A DNA stretch of 64,000 nt from Bolinopsis microptera (lineage: Eukaryota > Ctenophora > Tentaculata > Lobata > Bolinopsidae), in assembly GCF_026151205.1 (NCBI RefSeq), contig NC_087082.1, positions 12,991,865 to 13,055,864 of the forward strand, read 5' to 3'. The notes beneath the pieces are model-generated. The model ran no database searches and was not told the origin of the DNA. It saw only the letters and a list, made by a program, of their open reading frames with translations. A program made the translations under genes and the position numbers. Positions 50,001 through 60,972 of this stretch are shown piece by piece (position 1 is the first letter of the stretch; every line of letters starts with the position of its first letter).

Positions 50001-53000
50001 GAAGTAGGTCAATTTACGTAAGGTCTGGTAAAGCATTGGTTGATGAAACTGTGATTGATTGTTTCAATCTTTCTGAACCAGCTTTACTTTTACCCTCAAT
50101 AATATAATTCATATTCATCACATGACACAATAGTGAAATAGTGAAATGTATTTCAATTCTTACATTCACCCAGCCTCCTAATATAACCATAATATAGGTA
50201 TCAAAACGCTCGAGATCGTTCCAAGATATTAACTTATTAAGAATTGTTCGTATTTTTCAGCCAAATCACACCTACGGACCTTGCCTTATATGGTATAACC
50301 GCAGTCATGTGTATGCCAACCTTAGATCCAAGACACTCGGTATCTGAGATCACTCAAAATTATGTTCCTCATTCCTATTTTCTTGTTTTGGAGCAAGTTT
50401 TCTTATCTGAGAGGATAGCACTATGTGACAGTACTTTAGGTTGCATGTAACATTGTATCATGAGACATAACAATGAGGTAACAGTGAGCTGATTTTATTT
50501 CTGATTAGATCCTAATTTTAAAATATACTAGAAAGCCTGTGGTCACAGGGAGGAAGCTAATAGTATTCTTTGATGGTCAGTTTTTATTGACCCAACAAAT
50601 ATGCATTCCAAGTCCCAACCGAAGATACCGCCGCGCCGATTATTAATCATGCCGCATTTGGTTACTTCTATTTGCCGAACTTATGATTCCAGACAAGCTA
50701 AACGAAAGCAACATTTGTGACCTTTTAAATTGACAGGTTCATGCCGAAACTAACGTTTATTGAATTTGGTTCGATAACACATTAGAGAATCGTTTATTTG
50801 GGTAACACGACATCTGTCCGACAGCGACATCTGTCCGACAGCACTATTTTCGTGTGTTTGAAGTGATATCTCAAATTTGGCACATAGAAATTTATTCAAA
50901 CTTGCAAAAATTATTTGTCTTAAAGCTATCTTACTATCTAGAAAGTTTCAAGAAAATCGTATCGTTCAATCTCCAGATATATGCTTTGGAACCACTGAAA
51001 ACCACCGAATTGGATATATTTTTAGTTTTTAAGGTAATATCTTAAATTTGGCACATAGAAACTCGCTCAAACTTACACAGATTATTCGTCCTATAACCAC
51101 CATACTTTATGGAAAGTTTCAAGAAAATCGTACGGTAGGATCCGACATAAACTATTGTCCAAATAACCTATTTTCTGAGTCGGACAGATGTCGCTGTCGG
51201 ACAGATATCGGCCAATTGTTTATTTGAGAGAACAAATATAACCGTCACCTTGTAGAGATGTTGGCAGCAATTATTTCAAAATTTGTCCTGATTTTAAGTT
51301 AGGTACTATGGATTGATAATCATATGATATGGGAGCCACTTTTAATTTCGTTATTTAGTTATTTAACAATCATAAGTAGTTCTTTATATCAAGTTCTTTA
51401 TATAAAGTTCAAAATTTGCTACGTCCTTATAATTTATTATTAATAAAACATGCCACTAAAAACGCTATCACAACCAAATTATACTACATCCCGCAAGTGG
51501 TCTAAACATTAAACCTACATATAGACGTCTTATATGGCTAACTTGGAAGTTAAAGATAACGTAATACTGGTTTCGTTGTACAAATTATCAGGGTGATATC
51601 GAAACTCATCCCGATATCACCCACAAAATGTATAGTAACCTTAGGTGTAAATAAACAATTTTCTATGAATAATCTAAATACAATTTCGTGTTATTCCTGA
51701 CTGGTTAAACGACGGTAAAAATATTCTCTGTTAATTTCATTCCACACGGATAAAGGTAAACTAACGTATTTTAATAACACCAGCCGAGAGAAATGACCGA
51801 TACACCCAATATAGTTCAACAAGAAAAATTAAGTGGAACAACTACTTCGTGTGCTGTAGGGACACAATTTATTAGGCATTAGCCATTAGCTACTTACGGC
51901 ATCAAGGAAGGAGCCGCACTTGTTGGTACAATACTTGTGAAGGAAGTGACCGTGTTTCATGCACACTTGGCACTTTTGGACCGAGGAGGTGATGTCGGAT
52001 ATCTTTTCTGTATCTTGACCGGTTGGAACTGACTTGAAATGTGCTGATAGGATCTTGTGGTGGTACGATCTGTAATAATTCATAATTATTGGGCACTTTC
52101 AAAAACTATGTTAACGAATCTGTCACGGGAAAAATTTCAACTTCTAGAAGCTCTCATTTGGTGGATAAACTCAATATTTTGATTAAACTTTTTTTCAGCA
52201 TAGGATTTGCGATAGTTCAACTTTTACAAAAAGAATAAAATGTCTACTATGTCTATGAGCAGAGATACACGCATTTAAATCAGGGCTAATAATGGTGGAT
52301 ATACTTTTCAGAGGGGTTTGGTGGATATATCCTTGATTGGCCTATAACTTTACGTGTGGTTAATTTATGGTGATTATTTAAAGATAGAATTGTAGCAAAT
52401 CGATATGCCTCTATGATAAAAGGCGAAAATAAAGAAAGATTTCAATTTTAAGGCTAGATATGGTGGATAATAAAACGATGAAATAAAATTCAATACCGAA
52501 AATTTTCAACTGAAAAAATTATATTGGTCAACAAGTTCACCAGCTTTACTCAGTGAACGGATCAGGTTGGAAATCGTTTCAAGTTTATGATAGCATAGAA
52601 GATTTAATTTTTAGGCCATTTTTGGTGGATATATTGGAGCTTCAAGATTGATTTAATTTTAAAGTCAAATTCTGTGTCAATAATGCAGGTTATCCATTGT
52701 TAGACCCCAATTATCTTGTCTAGAAGCTGAAAATGCTTACAATTATTACTCTAGGGCCATAATGAATGGATATAGTTTCATACGAACTTAACAAACTGTC
52801 TCCTTTCAGCCTTTAGAGCCGTTTTTGGTGGATAAAAGCACACAAACGGGAAAATTTGCTTTTTTATCCACTATTTTTGGCCCTAGATGTGTTCTATCAT
52901 GAAACTACAACTGTTTCTAGATAGAAGATCCCCTTTGCTGAGTCAGTTCAAAAGAATTTTCAGTCCAAGACGACTTTTAAGGTTAAAATTGGTGGATATT

Positions 53001-56000
53001 AAATGTGAATAACCTACCTCAGTGATTGAAATAACGATTTCTTGACTGATAACGTATGTGATCCTCTTTCAACGCCCAATAATTATATCTTAAGGTCGAA
53101 AGAGCTGAAAATCATTGCTCTGAGGTCGTAAAGAAGGGCTATAGTTTCAAGTAAACGTTCCAAACATTCTCCATTTAGGGCCGTTTTTGGTGGATAAATG
53201 CCTAAGAAATGAGCTTAAAAACGGTTAAATTTGCTTTTTTATCCACTATTTCTGGCCTTAGATTTGCTCATTTATGAAATCATACACTGATATCGGTTTG
53301 TTTAGACCTTTTTCTTGTTCAGCACAAAATGTGATAAGCTCAAGCCGACTTTTAAGGCCAAAATTGATGGATATCAAAATATCCAGGTCGATATTTTAAG
53401 TATTTTTGAGTTAATTATCCACCAAATTGGCCCTGAATGCTTAAAATGCCATACGACCTTACGCATAAATGTTCAACATCCTATAATTCATCTTTTTCAA
53501 CTGTTTTCAATCATGATGATGTCTTATTTATTGATATTTTGGTAGCATTTACGTGTTTAACTAATTATTATTGACTTATATCCACCAAAAATAGCCTTTT
53601 AACTTGAATCTTGTACTTCATAGTTGATGCCATAGATTTAACATTGCCTTTGCATCATTTTATGGCCAGTAAATTGATGTTAGCTAACAAATAACAGTCT
53701 TAAAAAAGAGGTAAAAAAATATATCCACCAAATTTGGCCCTTAAGAAAAATCCCGGCCCTACATATGAAATTGTGAAGTTATAACGATTATTTATAAGTC
53801 TCAATCATATTTTAGGAGTTTAGATGGAATTAAATATTTTTAAAGGCCACCTGAAGTGGATTGGTCTGTTTCACTTTTATCCACCAGATTTAGCCCTAAA
53901 TCGAAACAAAAAGTGGCAGATAGTAAAGGTTAGGGTTTAGCACACCATATCCTGAAGTTTCATCCCGTTCCAAAAATTATCCACCAAATTATGCCACAAA
54001 AACTGATTTTTGACAAATTTTAACATTTTTTCCGTGACAGATGTTTTTGAAAGTGCCCTATTACTCATCAATTTGTTTCTAAAACATCCTAGGAGAGTGG
54101 AGACCATAATGAGATTTCTATAACTAATCTATGTTGTTTGATCAAGAAAAGGTCTGTACAGACTACATACCATCAAACCAAGATCCCAACCAAGTTTTGA
54201 ACACTAACCTTGCAATATAAAGGGCAGCCATCTCAACATTACAATCCACAATCTCCTCCAGAAGTATAGCCAGACCATCCTCCCTTCCCACCAGGACCGG
54301 GTGGTACACAATGTCGTTAAACTTGATAACATTCTCCACAGTTGAGTAGATCCGGGACCGGTAGTTTGCAAACAGGTAGCAGAACTTTATCTCGTTCAGG
54401 ATTATCTGATGTGGGAAAGAAATTGGAATAAAGTGCCAGTAAAGTGCCAGTAAAATTATACGGTACCCGGCTTACAGCTGCACATAATTTTTCATAACTC
54501 CCCCCCCCCCCTTCCCGGCCCCCTTAAAACATAGTAATCTTTAAACGGTGACATATTGTGCAGACGCCAGACGTTACGTAGTGCTGGTACTGGTAGTAAA
54601 AACATGGTATGTTCCTATTTAGATATTGTGACCTAATTTAATTACAATTTTCTCGATTTAATTTAAATAAACTGTTCTCGACCTAATTTAAGTATTAATT
54701 GTTTTCAGTAATAGCGCGCAGTAAGCATGAAATTGCACTTATTATAATAAATTATAGAACTGCAGTTTAAGGAAGGCCTCATACAATGATTTGAGATCAT
54801 TAAAACTGCCAATCAGCACCACGCAGATATCTCCTGTTAAAACTAAACAAGAAAATAACTTTGCGGAGGGGGTATGTCTAACCTGACGTGTGTTATGAAC
54901 ACATTGAATGAGGTCGAATGTGATCTGCTGGTAGAGGTGCTGGTAGCGGTGTAGTATACCACTCAGGTTGATACTACGGTCCAGTGACTTGAGCAGGTTG
55001 TGTACGGAGCAGGAGTCCAGGTCGTTCAGTAAACTTACTATCTGCGGGGAGGCGGTAGTTGTTACACCGACGCTGGGCCAGCAAGGTGCATTATACTGTA
55101 AAAATCAAGGCGCGGTTTTGAAAAGTGGGCATTCAAACTCGAAATCATAATCATTAAAGCATCAAGATCTGAATGTCAATTAGCTTCAATAGCTTAGCTT
55201 GACTATCGATAGCTTGACTATCTAAATAGCTTAGCTTGACTATCGATCGATAAAATCAACTTTTTCTGATTTGACAGCCGAAGACGGCGCTGGTTACCTG
55301 TTTACAAAGAATGTTAAGTTTTGGCAGTTTCGAAGTTTCCCCATTTAAAGTGTGGGATTGGTAGAAGGACACGTCACTGTACACTTCTTGTTGTAGGTTA
55401 AGGAACTGTTGCAGTTTAAAGAGGAACTGTGATGTGTAGTACCTGAGATGTTATCAGAACTTTGTAATGAAATTAACTTCTGAGTTCAGATAAAACAGTC
55501 TCTTACCTTAGAATCACACACTTTTCTAAGATAACAATAATCCCCTAGCACTTAGGTTACACCCGAAAGCTCATCATCAGAGAATTTTTATACATAATGC
55601 CTATTGTTTTGTAAGTACAATGTACATTCAATTAAACCAACCCGAAGAGTGGAATTGGATTCCCGTAAAAAACTCACTTCTGAGTGAAGAGTTTTCTGAG
55701 TAGAGTGAGTTGGGCTCTCTGTTGAATCAAGTTGGTCACATAGTCATACCAAATAAGTGAGGGAGTTCCGTGTTCTCTGTAGTGTCTGTTAACTACTGTG
55801 TCTTGTAGGTAACAGTGTCTGTTCAGTGGGTTCGCTACAACCACCCTGATGTTACAGGGATAAGTTTAATATTTCTTTGATCTCTGTTTGATTGTTAGTG
55901 TCATAAATATTTAGGGCTATTTAGTGATTTACATAATTTACAATTTTATCGCCAAATCATTCAACTTGTCATTATCATGGGCAATACAATTTCGATTAAA

Positions 56001-57553
56001 CTCGGACTCCTTGGTTATATTTATAACATACCACGCGGCTTCTCCCTAATTTGGGATTTTATTAGATCTCGTGTGGACAGGGGTCGTTTAATTTATATTA
56101 CCTGAGCTGTGGCAGTTTTGGCAGGAGGTGGATTTAATAGAGGTGGATTTATTAGCTGAACTGGAACATTATATTTCAAAATTTCACAAAAAGTAACCCA
56201 ACTTTTGGCATTTTCAACATACTACGTGAAACGCTCAAGATAAATGTCAAAAAGTCCGAAAGTAAAGTGTCATAGAGAGGGAACTGTACGAGGTTTCTAA
56301 ATTGGTACGTGTGCAGCTGCATTATATAATGTCATGATAAGTCGAGAGTGAAACTTGTCAAAGTGTTAAGCAGTTAAATTTAAACGCCAATTTAAGTTAT
56401 TAATGGATTTAAAAATTGATCGAATACATTTAGTGTGGCCGGTGAGAGTGTTTCAGGTGAGAGTTGAAGCTTCAAAATTCGTTTGGCAGCTATTTGATCC
56501 TAGGAACAACAGATAAGCCAGAGATAGCAATAATTTGACAATATATTAAATTGCGGAGTGTTTGGACAGAGCGAGTTCATACTTTCGAACCGTTTTTACT
56601 ACGAAAATGTAATGTGTGTTTTCGAATATAAAAGGCGGGTTTATACTTTTGCATTTCAACTGCGATAGTGAAGTTCCGGCCGTAGGCACGGGTTACACTA
56701 GTATTATGATAATCAGAAAGGCCTTTGTCCCAAATATCCCAAAAATAATATTTAAAGTATTCCATGTATGCCCGCTCCAATGATTCACTATGTTGCTGTC
56801 ATGGAACTCGGCTCAAAGGAGCAATGTCATGTTACCAGATGACAAATGATGGTAACAGCTGTTCTATTTATGGCTATACTCTAAGTTTAATAGGCAATGA
56901 TTGTAGACAGTAAACTTTGGAGAGTACACCAACCTACGTGATATGCCATGTATAGACTATAGGATATGCATGCATGATGGTGAACAGGGAATTGCAATAT
57001 CTTGACTGTGAAATTGTACACTTGAGGTCTAAACCACGAGAAGAGGCCACATGTAAATCACAATTTCTGGTAAAATGTTGCTTGTTAAATTTGTTGTATG
57101 ATGATCTTTAAAGTCAGCAGAATTTAGATATTTTACAGTAATCCTAAACCTGTGCAAATTCCACTTATATGTAGATCCGTCAAGTTCATTTGTCATAGAG
57201 AATGAGTAAATAATATTACCTTGACAAGGAGGAATAGACGTGTAGACCTTTCTTTGTGTCATCCTCGTAGAATGTGGGGCTACTTGGTGATATTTTCACA
57301 TGCTTTTTCAGTGCCCTGAAAAATGTCCTCCAGGTAAAAATTCTGATTGTCGAATGGGAAAGTAAATTTGATAATATAGTAAATTCTTAGAATTCAGAAG
57401 TTTCATTAAGTTCCATCTATTACAAATGCGTTACTAGTCAAATTGAGTAAAAACTCTGTACCTTTCAGAAATAAAACCCTTTAGTGGGCTTCCACTACCA
57501 GAGGTGATAGATTTCTTTGAGTCATCTTTAGAAACTTTTGATTCTACAGACAT
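38045..57553 (-). CDS. 19-exon gene, unrecognised 816-aa helical protein
   Basis: Exons: 57462-57553, 57220-57315, 55678-55845, 55298-55442, 54883-55041, 54209-54405, 51898-52069, 48329-48490, 47899-48076, 47610-47684, 43852-43962, 42527-42614, 41959-42074, 41723-41805, 40385-40496, 40107-40278, 39717-39830, 38871-38962 and 38045-38163. All junctions keep phase. The start ATG at 57553 follows a cag, so a 5' non-coding exon is possible. The last donor is weak (GAG|gtcaac); without it exon 18 reads to TAG at 38862-38860, giving 780 aa. The protein is mostly helical, cytosolic-looking, with no signal peptide or membrane segment. A motif rich in conserved-looking residues (NPLNRHCY, HGTPSLIWYDYV) lies near residues 67-98. 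A CxxC...H.H..H..C...C cluster at 319-337 (CQVCMKHGHFLHKYCTNKC) could bind zinc. I do not recognise the family; a large scaffold or coiled-coil protein is likely. Confidence 0.75.
39951..40034. mobile_element. Short TIR element (MITE), copy 3, 84 bp
   Basis: ggatcggttacataatatta, continuing cgta, at the left end is mirrored at the right (taacgtaataatatctgatc, then gacccc). A pyrimidine tract (aaaccccctccccct) lies inside. TAGT flanks both ends and may be the target-site duplication. It is intronic in the 816-aa gene, about 70 bp from the end of exon 16 at 40107. Confidence 0.7.
40700..40948 (+). mobile_element. Non-LTR retrotransposon 3' fragment (reverse transcriptase C-terminus)
   Basis: The plus-strand frame ends at TGA 40946-40948. 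It reads SFASRAFALYNVVPPSIKSL, then a TFKPALDAFLNEFPDTPP block, then GYTGQNRNSMLEW. This is the familiar C-terminal signature of jockey/CR1-type reverse transcriptase ORF2 (F..RA..LYN.LP..I, TFK..LD.FL...PD.P, N.LLEW). Only the last roughly 80 residues are present, as expected for a 5'-truncated LINE insertion. It lies in an intron of the 816-aa gene, in antisense. Confidence 0.75.
41436..41455. repeat. 20-bp GC-only-flanked palindrome
   Basis: CGCGCGCTAGCTAGCGCGCG is a perfect palindrome in an otherwise AT-rich intron of the 816-aa gene, within a roughly 60-bp GC-rich island. No known function. Confidence 0.8.
49870..49970. repeat. 15-bp minisatellite, 6 copies
   Basis: Six perfect copies of aatctcacaagacat. 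Intronic in the 816-aa gene. The minus strand reads as EIMSC repeats in a short spurious ORF. Confidence 0.95.
50801..51217. mobile_element. MITE (417 bp) with 9-bp TSD, Mutator-like candidate
   Basis: Both sides carry gtttatttg (50792-50800 and 51218-51226). The ends are inverted repeats built around two copies of cgacatctgtccgacag (left 50808-50842; right 51179-51210). Inside, two direct repeats of about 105 bp share aaatttggcacatagaaa, then a diverged middle, then gaaagtttcaagaaaatcgt. They start near 50868 and 51040. A 9-bp duplication suits Mutator-like elements. There is no transposase. It lies in an intron of the 816-aa gene. Confidence 0.8.
52091..54058. mobile_element. Large non-autonomous TIR element (1968 bp) with GGTGGATA motif array
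   Basis: The left end GGGCACTTTCAAAAAC ... ATCTGTCACGG.AAAA is repeated inverted at the right end (54020-54058), with a small insertion in the left arm. TATT flanks both ends (52087-52090 and 54059-54062). The interior contains about 16 copies of a GGTGGATA word. It points forward through most of the left half (52161 to 53187) and reversed (TATCCACC) in the right half (53428 to 53980), often followed by a aatttggccc-type block. There is no transposase. It fills nearly the whole intron between exons 6 and 7 of the 816-aa gene. Confidence 0.75.
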
Positions 57554-59813
57554 CTGATTTTATGTGACCATGCATAGTCCTGTTATCATGATAAATTATC
57601 CCACTGTACAAGAAAGTAACATTAATTATATCAAAATATTATATTGAACAAGATTATACTATATAAGCATATTTTGGATGATGGATTGACTAAAAGATTG
57701 ACAAAGGAACTTTTAAATATGTAAGGTTTCACAAAAATGATAGAGTAATAGATTTCAAGAAGTTGTTAAGGTTGTAGTGTGTCTCAACCCAACTGAGAGA
57801 AAATATGTATTTAAATTCATTACATGGAAAAGTGGATTGAGCCAGGAGAGGGGGGAGCAAATCTATGTGGGACAGCAACAATTAAGTGGGCAGTACAAAG
57901 GTTAATAGCCACTCTGACGGTAGTTACGAGTTTTCAAGGGTGGTCCTTAAGTGCCTGGAGAAAATTTGCTCTAGCTTTTTTTCACATCAGATCCAGATTT
58001 AAAACTAGACTCTTTGGGGTGGTTCCTGAGGCTATGGACAACACATTCCTGTAGAAAACTGCTTAATTGTCAAATAGACAGTGAATAGCCGGCCAATATC
58101 CAGAAACTGTTGGCTGTTAGAAGGCTGTTATCTAACAATTTTTGCTATTTGCTGTGTTACTTTGCAATACGGTTCCCGAGTTATCTAGTTTTAATAGCGA
58201 TTGTCATTTACTCGTATTATCAACTAATGTCAATGTGTCCTAATTCTATCAAAGTGAAAGAAACACTTGAAACAAAACTGACTGATGGTTCCATAATTTG
58301 CAAAGCTCTTGTAATGTAATTGGTCTGTTTGGTCACCTCGACAGTAATTGGTCAACAAGAGTATTATACCCAACATTGACCGGCGAACTGATAGCTACTT
58401 CAGAAGCAATGAAACTACAATCTTCTAGATAAAATGAGTCTTAGTACTTTCAGCCGGAGCCATCATAAGTGACATAAATCTAAAAGATAGTATGGTTAGT
58501 TTCTAAATATAAACTCAAACTCTGAAAAGGAAACTGCCGTGAAATATGAAACATCAACAAAAGGACCAATTATTTAAAAAAATAATTTATGGAAAGCCCC
58601 TCAGACAAAATAAAAATCAATTATGCAATAAAGGAATCTTAAAAGGGTAATTGGTCAACACTCAACTATTGCCTTGCCAGCTCAGTAGTGATTAGCTTGC
58701 AGGCTGTGTACTCAAACTGGCATTCTTCGTGGGGTTTACCAATTTAAGGCTCTGTTCAGTAGCGTAACGTAGGGCCCTGCTGACCCCGCTGTGGGGGGGG
58801 GGGGCGCAATCTTAGGGGGCGCCAAATCGTCGTTTGAATGAGGGACAATTTTGGAAAACTTAACTGAGGTACTAGCGAAACTGTGCGTTCAGTTTCTACT
58901 TTTTGTTATCCTCTGGTCCCTAGGGGTCAGCTGACTCTGGACCAGAGGAAAATTACCAACAGCCAAAGTTTGATGCCTAAAAGCAGTCGAAAACCTTGCT
59001 CTAATAAGGTGAACAGCACGCACACTCCTTTGCCCCGTCAACATATATCTAATCTATTCAAAGAGTGACAACCATACTACAGATTGAATAAGGATTCCTT
59101 TAAATATAAAATAGATTTATTGTAATTTGTAATTTATTCTGTAATAAATGGCATATAATTGAAATTTTTGTTTAACTGACATTTTTGTTTAACTGACATG
59201 AAAGTAGAGACCTCTAATGGAGACCCATGTTATAATTCTATACAGATTATGTAACTGAACCATTTACGGCCCGTGCACCGTTATTGTGGGCAAAACATCA
59301 AACATGAGTTCTGTAACTGAAGAATGGCGATACTCCTTGTTGGCTGATGATGATGAAAATCTTAAAATAACTGGCTACAATGAGCATTTTATTAAAAATA
59401 AATAGTAAAGATCAAAAACTTCAATTTCCAAAAGACTAATAATTTTTAAATACCTACCTAACAAAATTACACCCGCTAAAACATTATAAAACATCAGTAA
59501 TTAAGTACAAAATTAAAGATCTTAACAATTTCTACACTTCAAAATACTAGAATAAATGTTCATAGAACGATATTTGACTTTACCAGTCACTTGACGTTTC
59601 AAAATGAAACTGAGGTTGAAGATGCAGTTACAACTTGATAGTAGGTGCAGTGCTGTTTGCTCATCCGAGCCACAGATGCCAGGCGTGCCTATTTAACTAT
59701 GCGCGGCGCTCTTTTCGAGGTTTTTACATATAAGGAAGTGATAACAAAATTGGTAAGTTAAAAATTTAATATAAAATAAATGTGAATATTTTCAATTTTT
59801 ATTATTTGATGAA
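57554..59813. other. Intergenic upstream of the 816-aa gene
   Basis: No supportable gene. Plus-strand ORFs at 57824-58054 and 58110-58319 have no recognisable motif. The second contains a hydrophobic run (YLVLIAIVIYSYY) but no splice support. A fragment of the hAT-like family lies at 58757. Confidence 0.5.
58757..58830. mobile_element. Terminal fragment of the 60.6-kb hAT-like family
   Basis: cagtagcgtaacgtagggcc, then ctgctgaccccgctgtgg and a G-tract, closely matches the reverse complement of the right end of the element at 60637-60964 (cagtggcgtaacttagggcc...). The other end was not found nearby, so this is probably a truncated copy. Confidence 0.6.
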
Positions 59814-60268
59814 ATGAACAAAGTACAAACTGAGCTGTACAATAAGTGCTACCCGGAGCAGCCCCACCTGACGGCCCCAGTTATTAACTCATGTCTCATC
59901 AACAGATATGATGGCCCTGATAGTCACCTGCCTAATCATTCAGACCGTGAAGTGACCATCCATCTGGAATCACGAACTACTTTCTATAGAGAACCTATAC
60001 AGATACCGTTGTTTAATGGAATTGTTTACCAATTTCGTTATACTACCTATTCGGCTTATCAAATAGAAAAGATGATTTGTTAATCACGCCCTCTCCAACT
60101 AATCAATTTATGTACAAATCTGCATGGCTGTGGAACGAATTTCGTAAAGTTGGGCCGATGAATTTCACCTCCCCTTGCAGCTCTGTCAAGAATTTGCTTA
60201 AACAGTCACTTCTAAGAGCTCAAAACAGGTATGGAACTGATTGGTGTGACAAAAATTTCACTGAATTC
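59814..60268 (+). mobile_element. Retroelement fragment: AlkB-like piece followed by RT C-terminal piece
   Basis: The first frame (59814-60082) contains NSCLINRYDGPDSHLPNHSD then REVTIHLESR. This resembles the segment of AlkB-like 2OG-Fe(II) oxygenase domains carried by some non-LTR retroelements, with the iron-ligand H-x-D (HSD). A second frame overlapping in +1 (60077-60268) reads TNQFMYKSAWLWNEFRKVG and ends NRYGTDWCDKNFTEF*. This is like the SYRG/LWN block at the reverse-transcriptase C-terminus. The two pieces lie close together, so an internal deletion and a frameshift are inferred. It is a non-functional relic. Confidence 0.5.
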
Positions 60269-60636
60269 TGAGTGAGAAGTGATACTTGCCTGTTATTCCC
60301 ACTCACTGACTGATAATCTTATCTATGGATACCATGCTTGAATTTAGGTAAACAACATAGCACTTCCTCACCAGTCACGTTGGACGCGATCGCCGAATGA
60401 TAAAACAATATGGGAACGCGCACAGCATTGCGCGCTGATACTCTAAATACTGTGCGCGTTTCGTCCGGAACCTGGGGAAGTTCCCGCTCTAATATTTCTG
60501 ACGACAGTGATCACTCATTATGAGAACTAATCCCGACCACTTTCCCGGTCGAACCGTACCCAAATCAAACTAATTTATGAACCACGCGTATAGCCAACGT
60601 CCTTGCGGTGCTGAGCCGATGTAAAACTCTTCTGTC

Positions 60637-60892
60637 CAGTGGCGTAACTTTGCTTGTTGGCGCCCCCCCCCCCCCCCCCCGCTCAGTGACGAAAAGCGCC
60701 CCCCTAAAATTTTTTGTGTCCCTAAAAAAAAAAAAAAGGTTGGGTACTTTTTTTCTCGCCCCCCTACAGCTTTTTGCGCCCCCTTAAGCAAAAAAGGTAC
60801 CCCAAATATTTTTTTCGCGTCGACCGAACGCTAAATTGGACAGGGAAATACACAAACAAGGCGTTTTTCAGTGAAAGGGCTTATACGGCGCC

Positions 60893-60927
<35 letters not shown>

Positions 60928-60964
60928 CACAGCGGGGTCTGCGGGGCCCTAAGTTACGCCACTG
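60637..60964. mobile_element. hAT-like MITE (328 bp) with perfect 8-bp TSD
   Basis: The termini CAGTGGCGTAACTT are inverted repeats (60637-60650 and 60951-60964). The flanking 8-bp direct repeat cttctgtc (60629-60636 and 60965-60972) is exact. Both features are diagnostic of hAT. The interior is dominated by homopolymers: an 18-C run at 60663-60680 and a 33-C run at 60894-60926, plus an A-run at 60725. There is no coding capacity; ORFs across it (poly-Pro, poly-Gly) are artefacts. Confidence 0.9.
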
Positions 60965-60972
60965 CTTCTGTC

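Noticed and set aside
53315-53545. 76-aa ORF
   Set aside because: It lies within the TIR element at 52091-54058 and reads through the TATCCACC repeats. It is not transposase-like.
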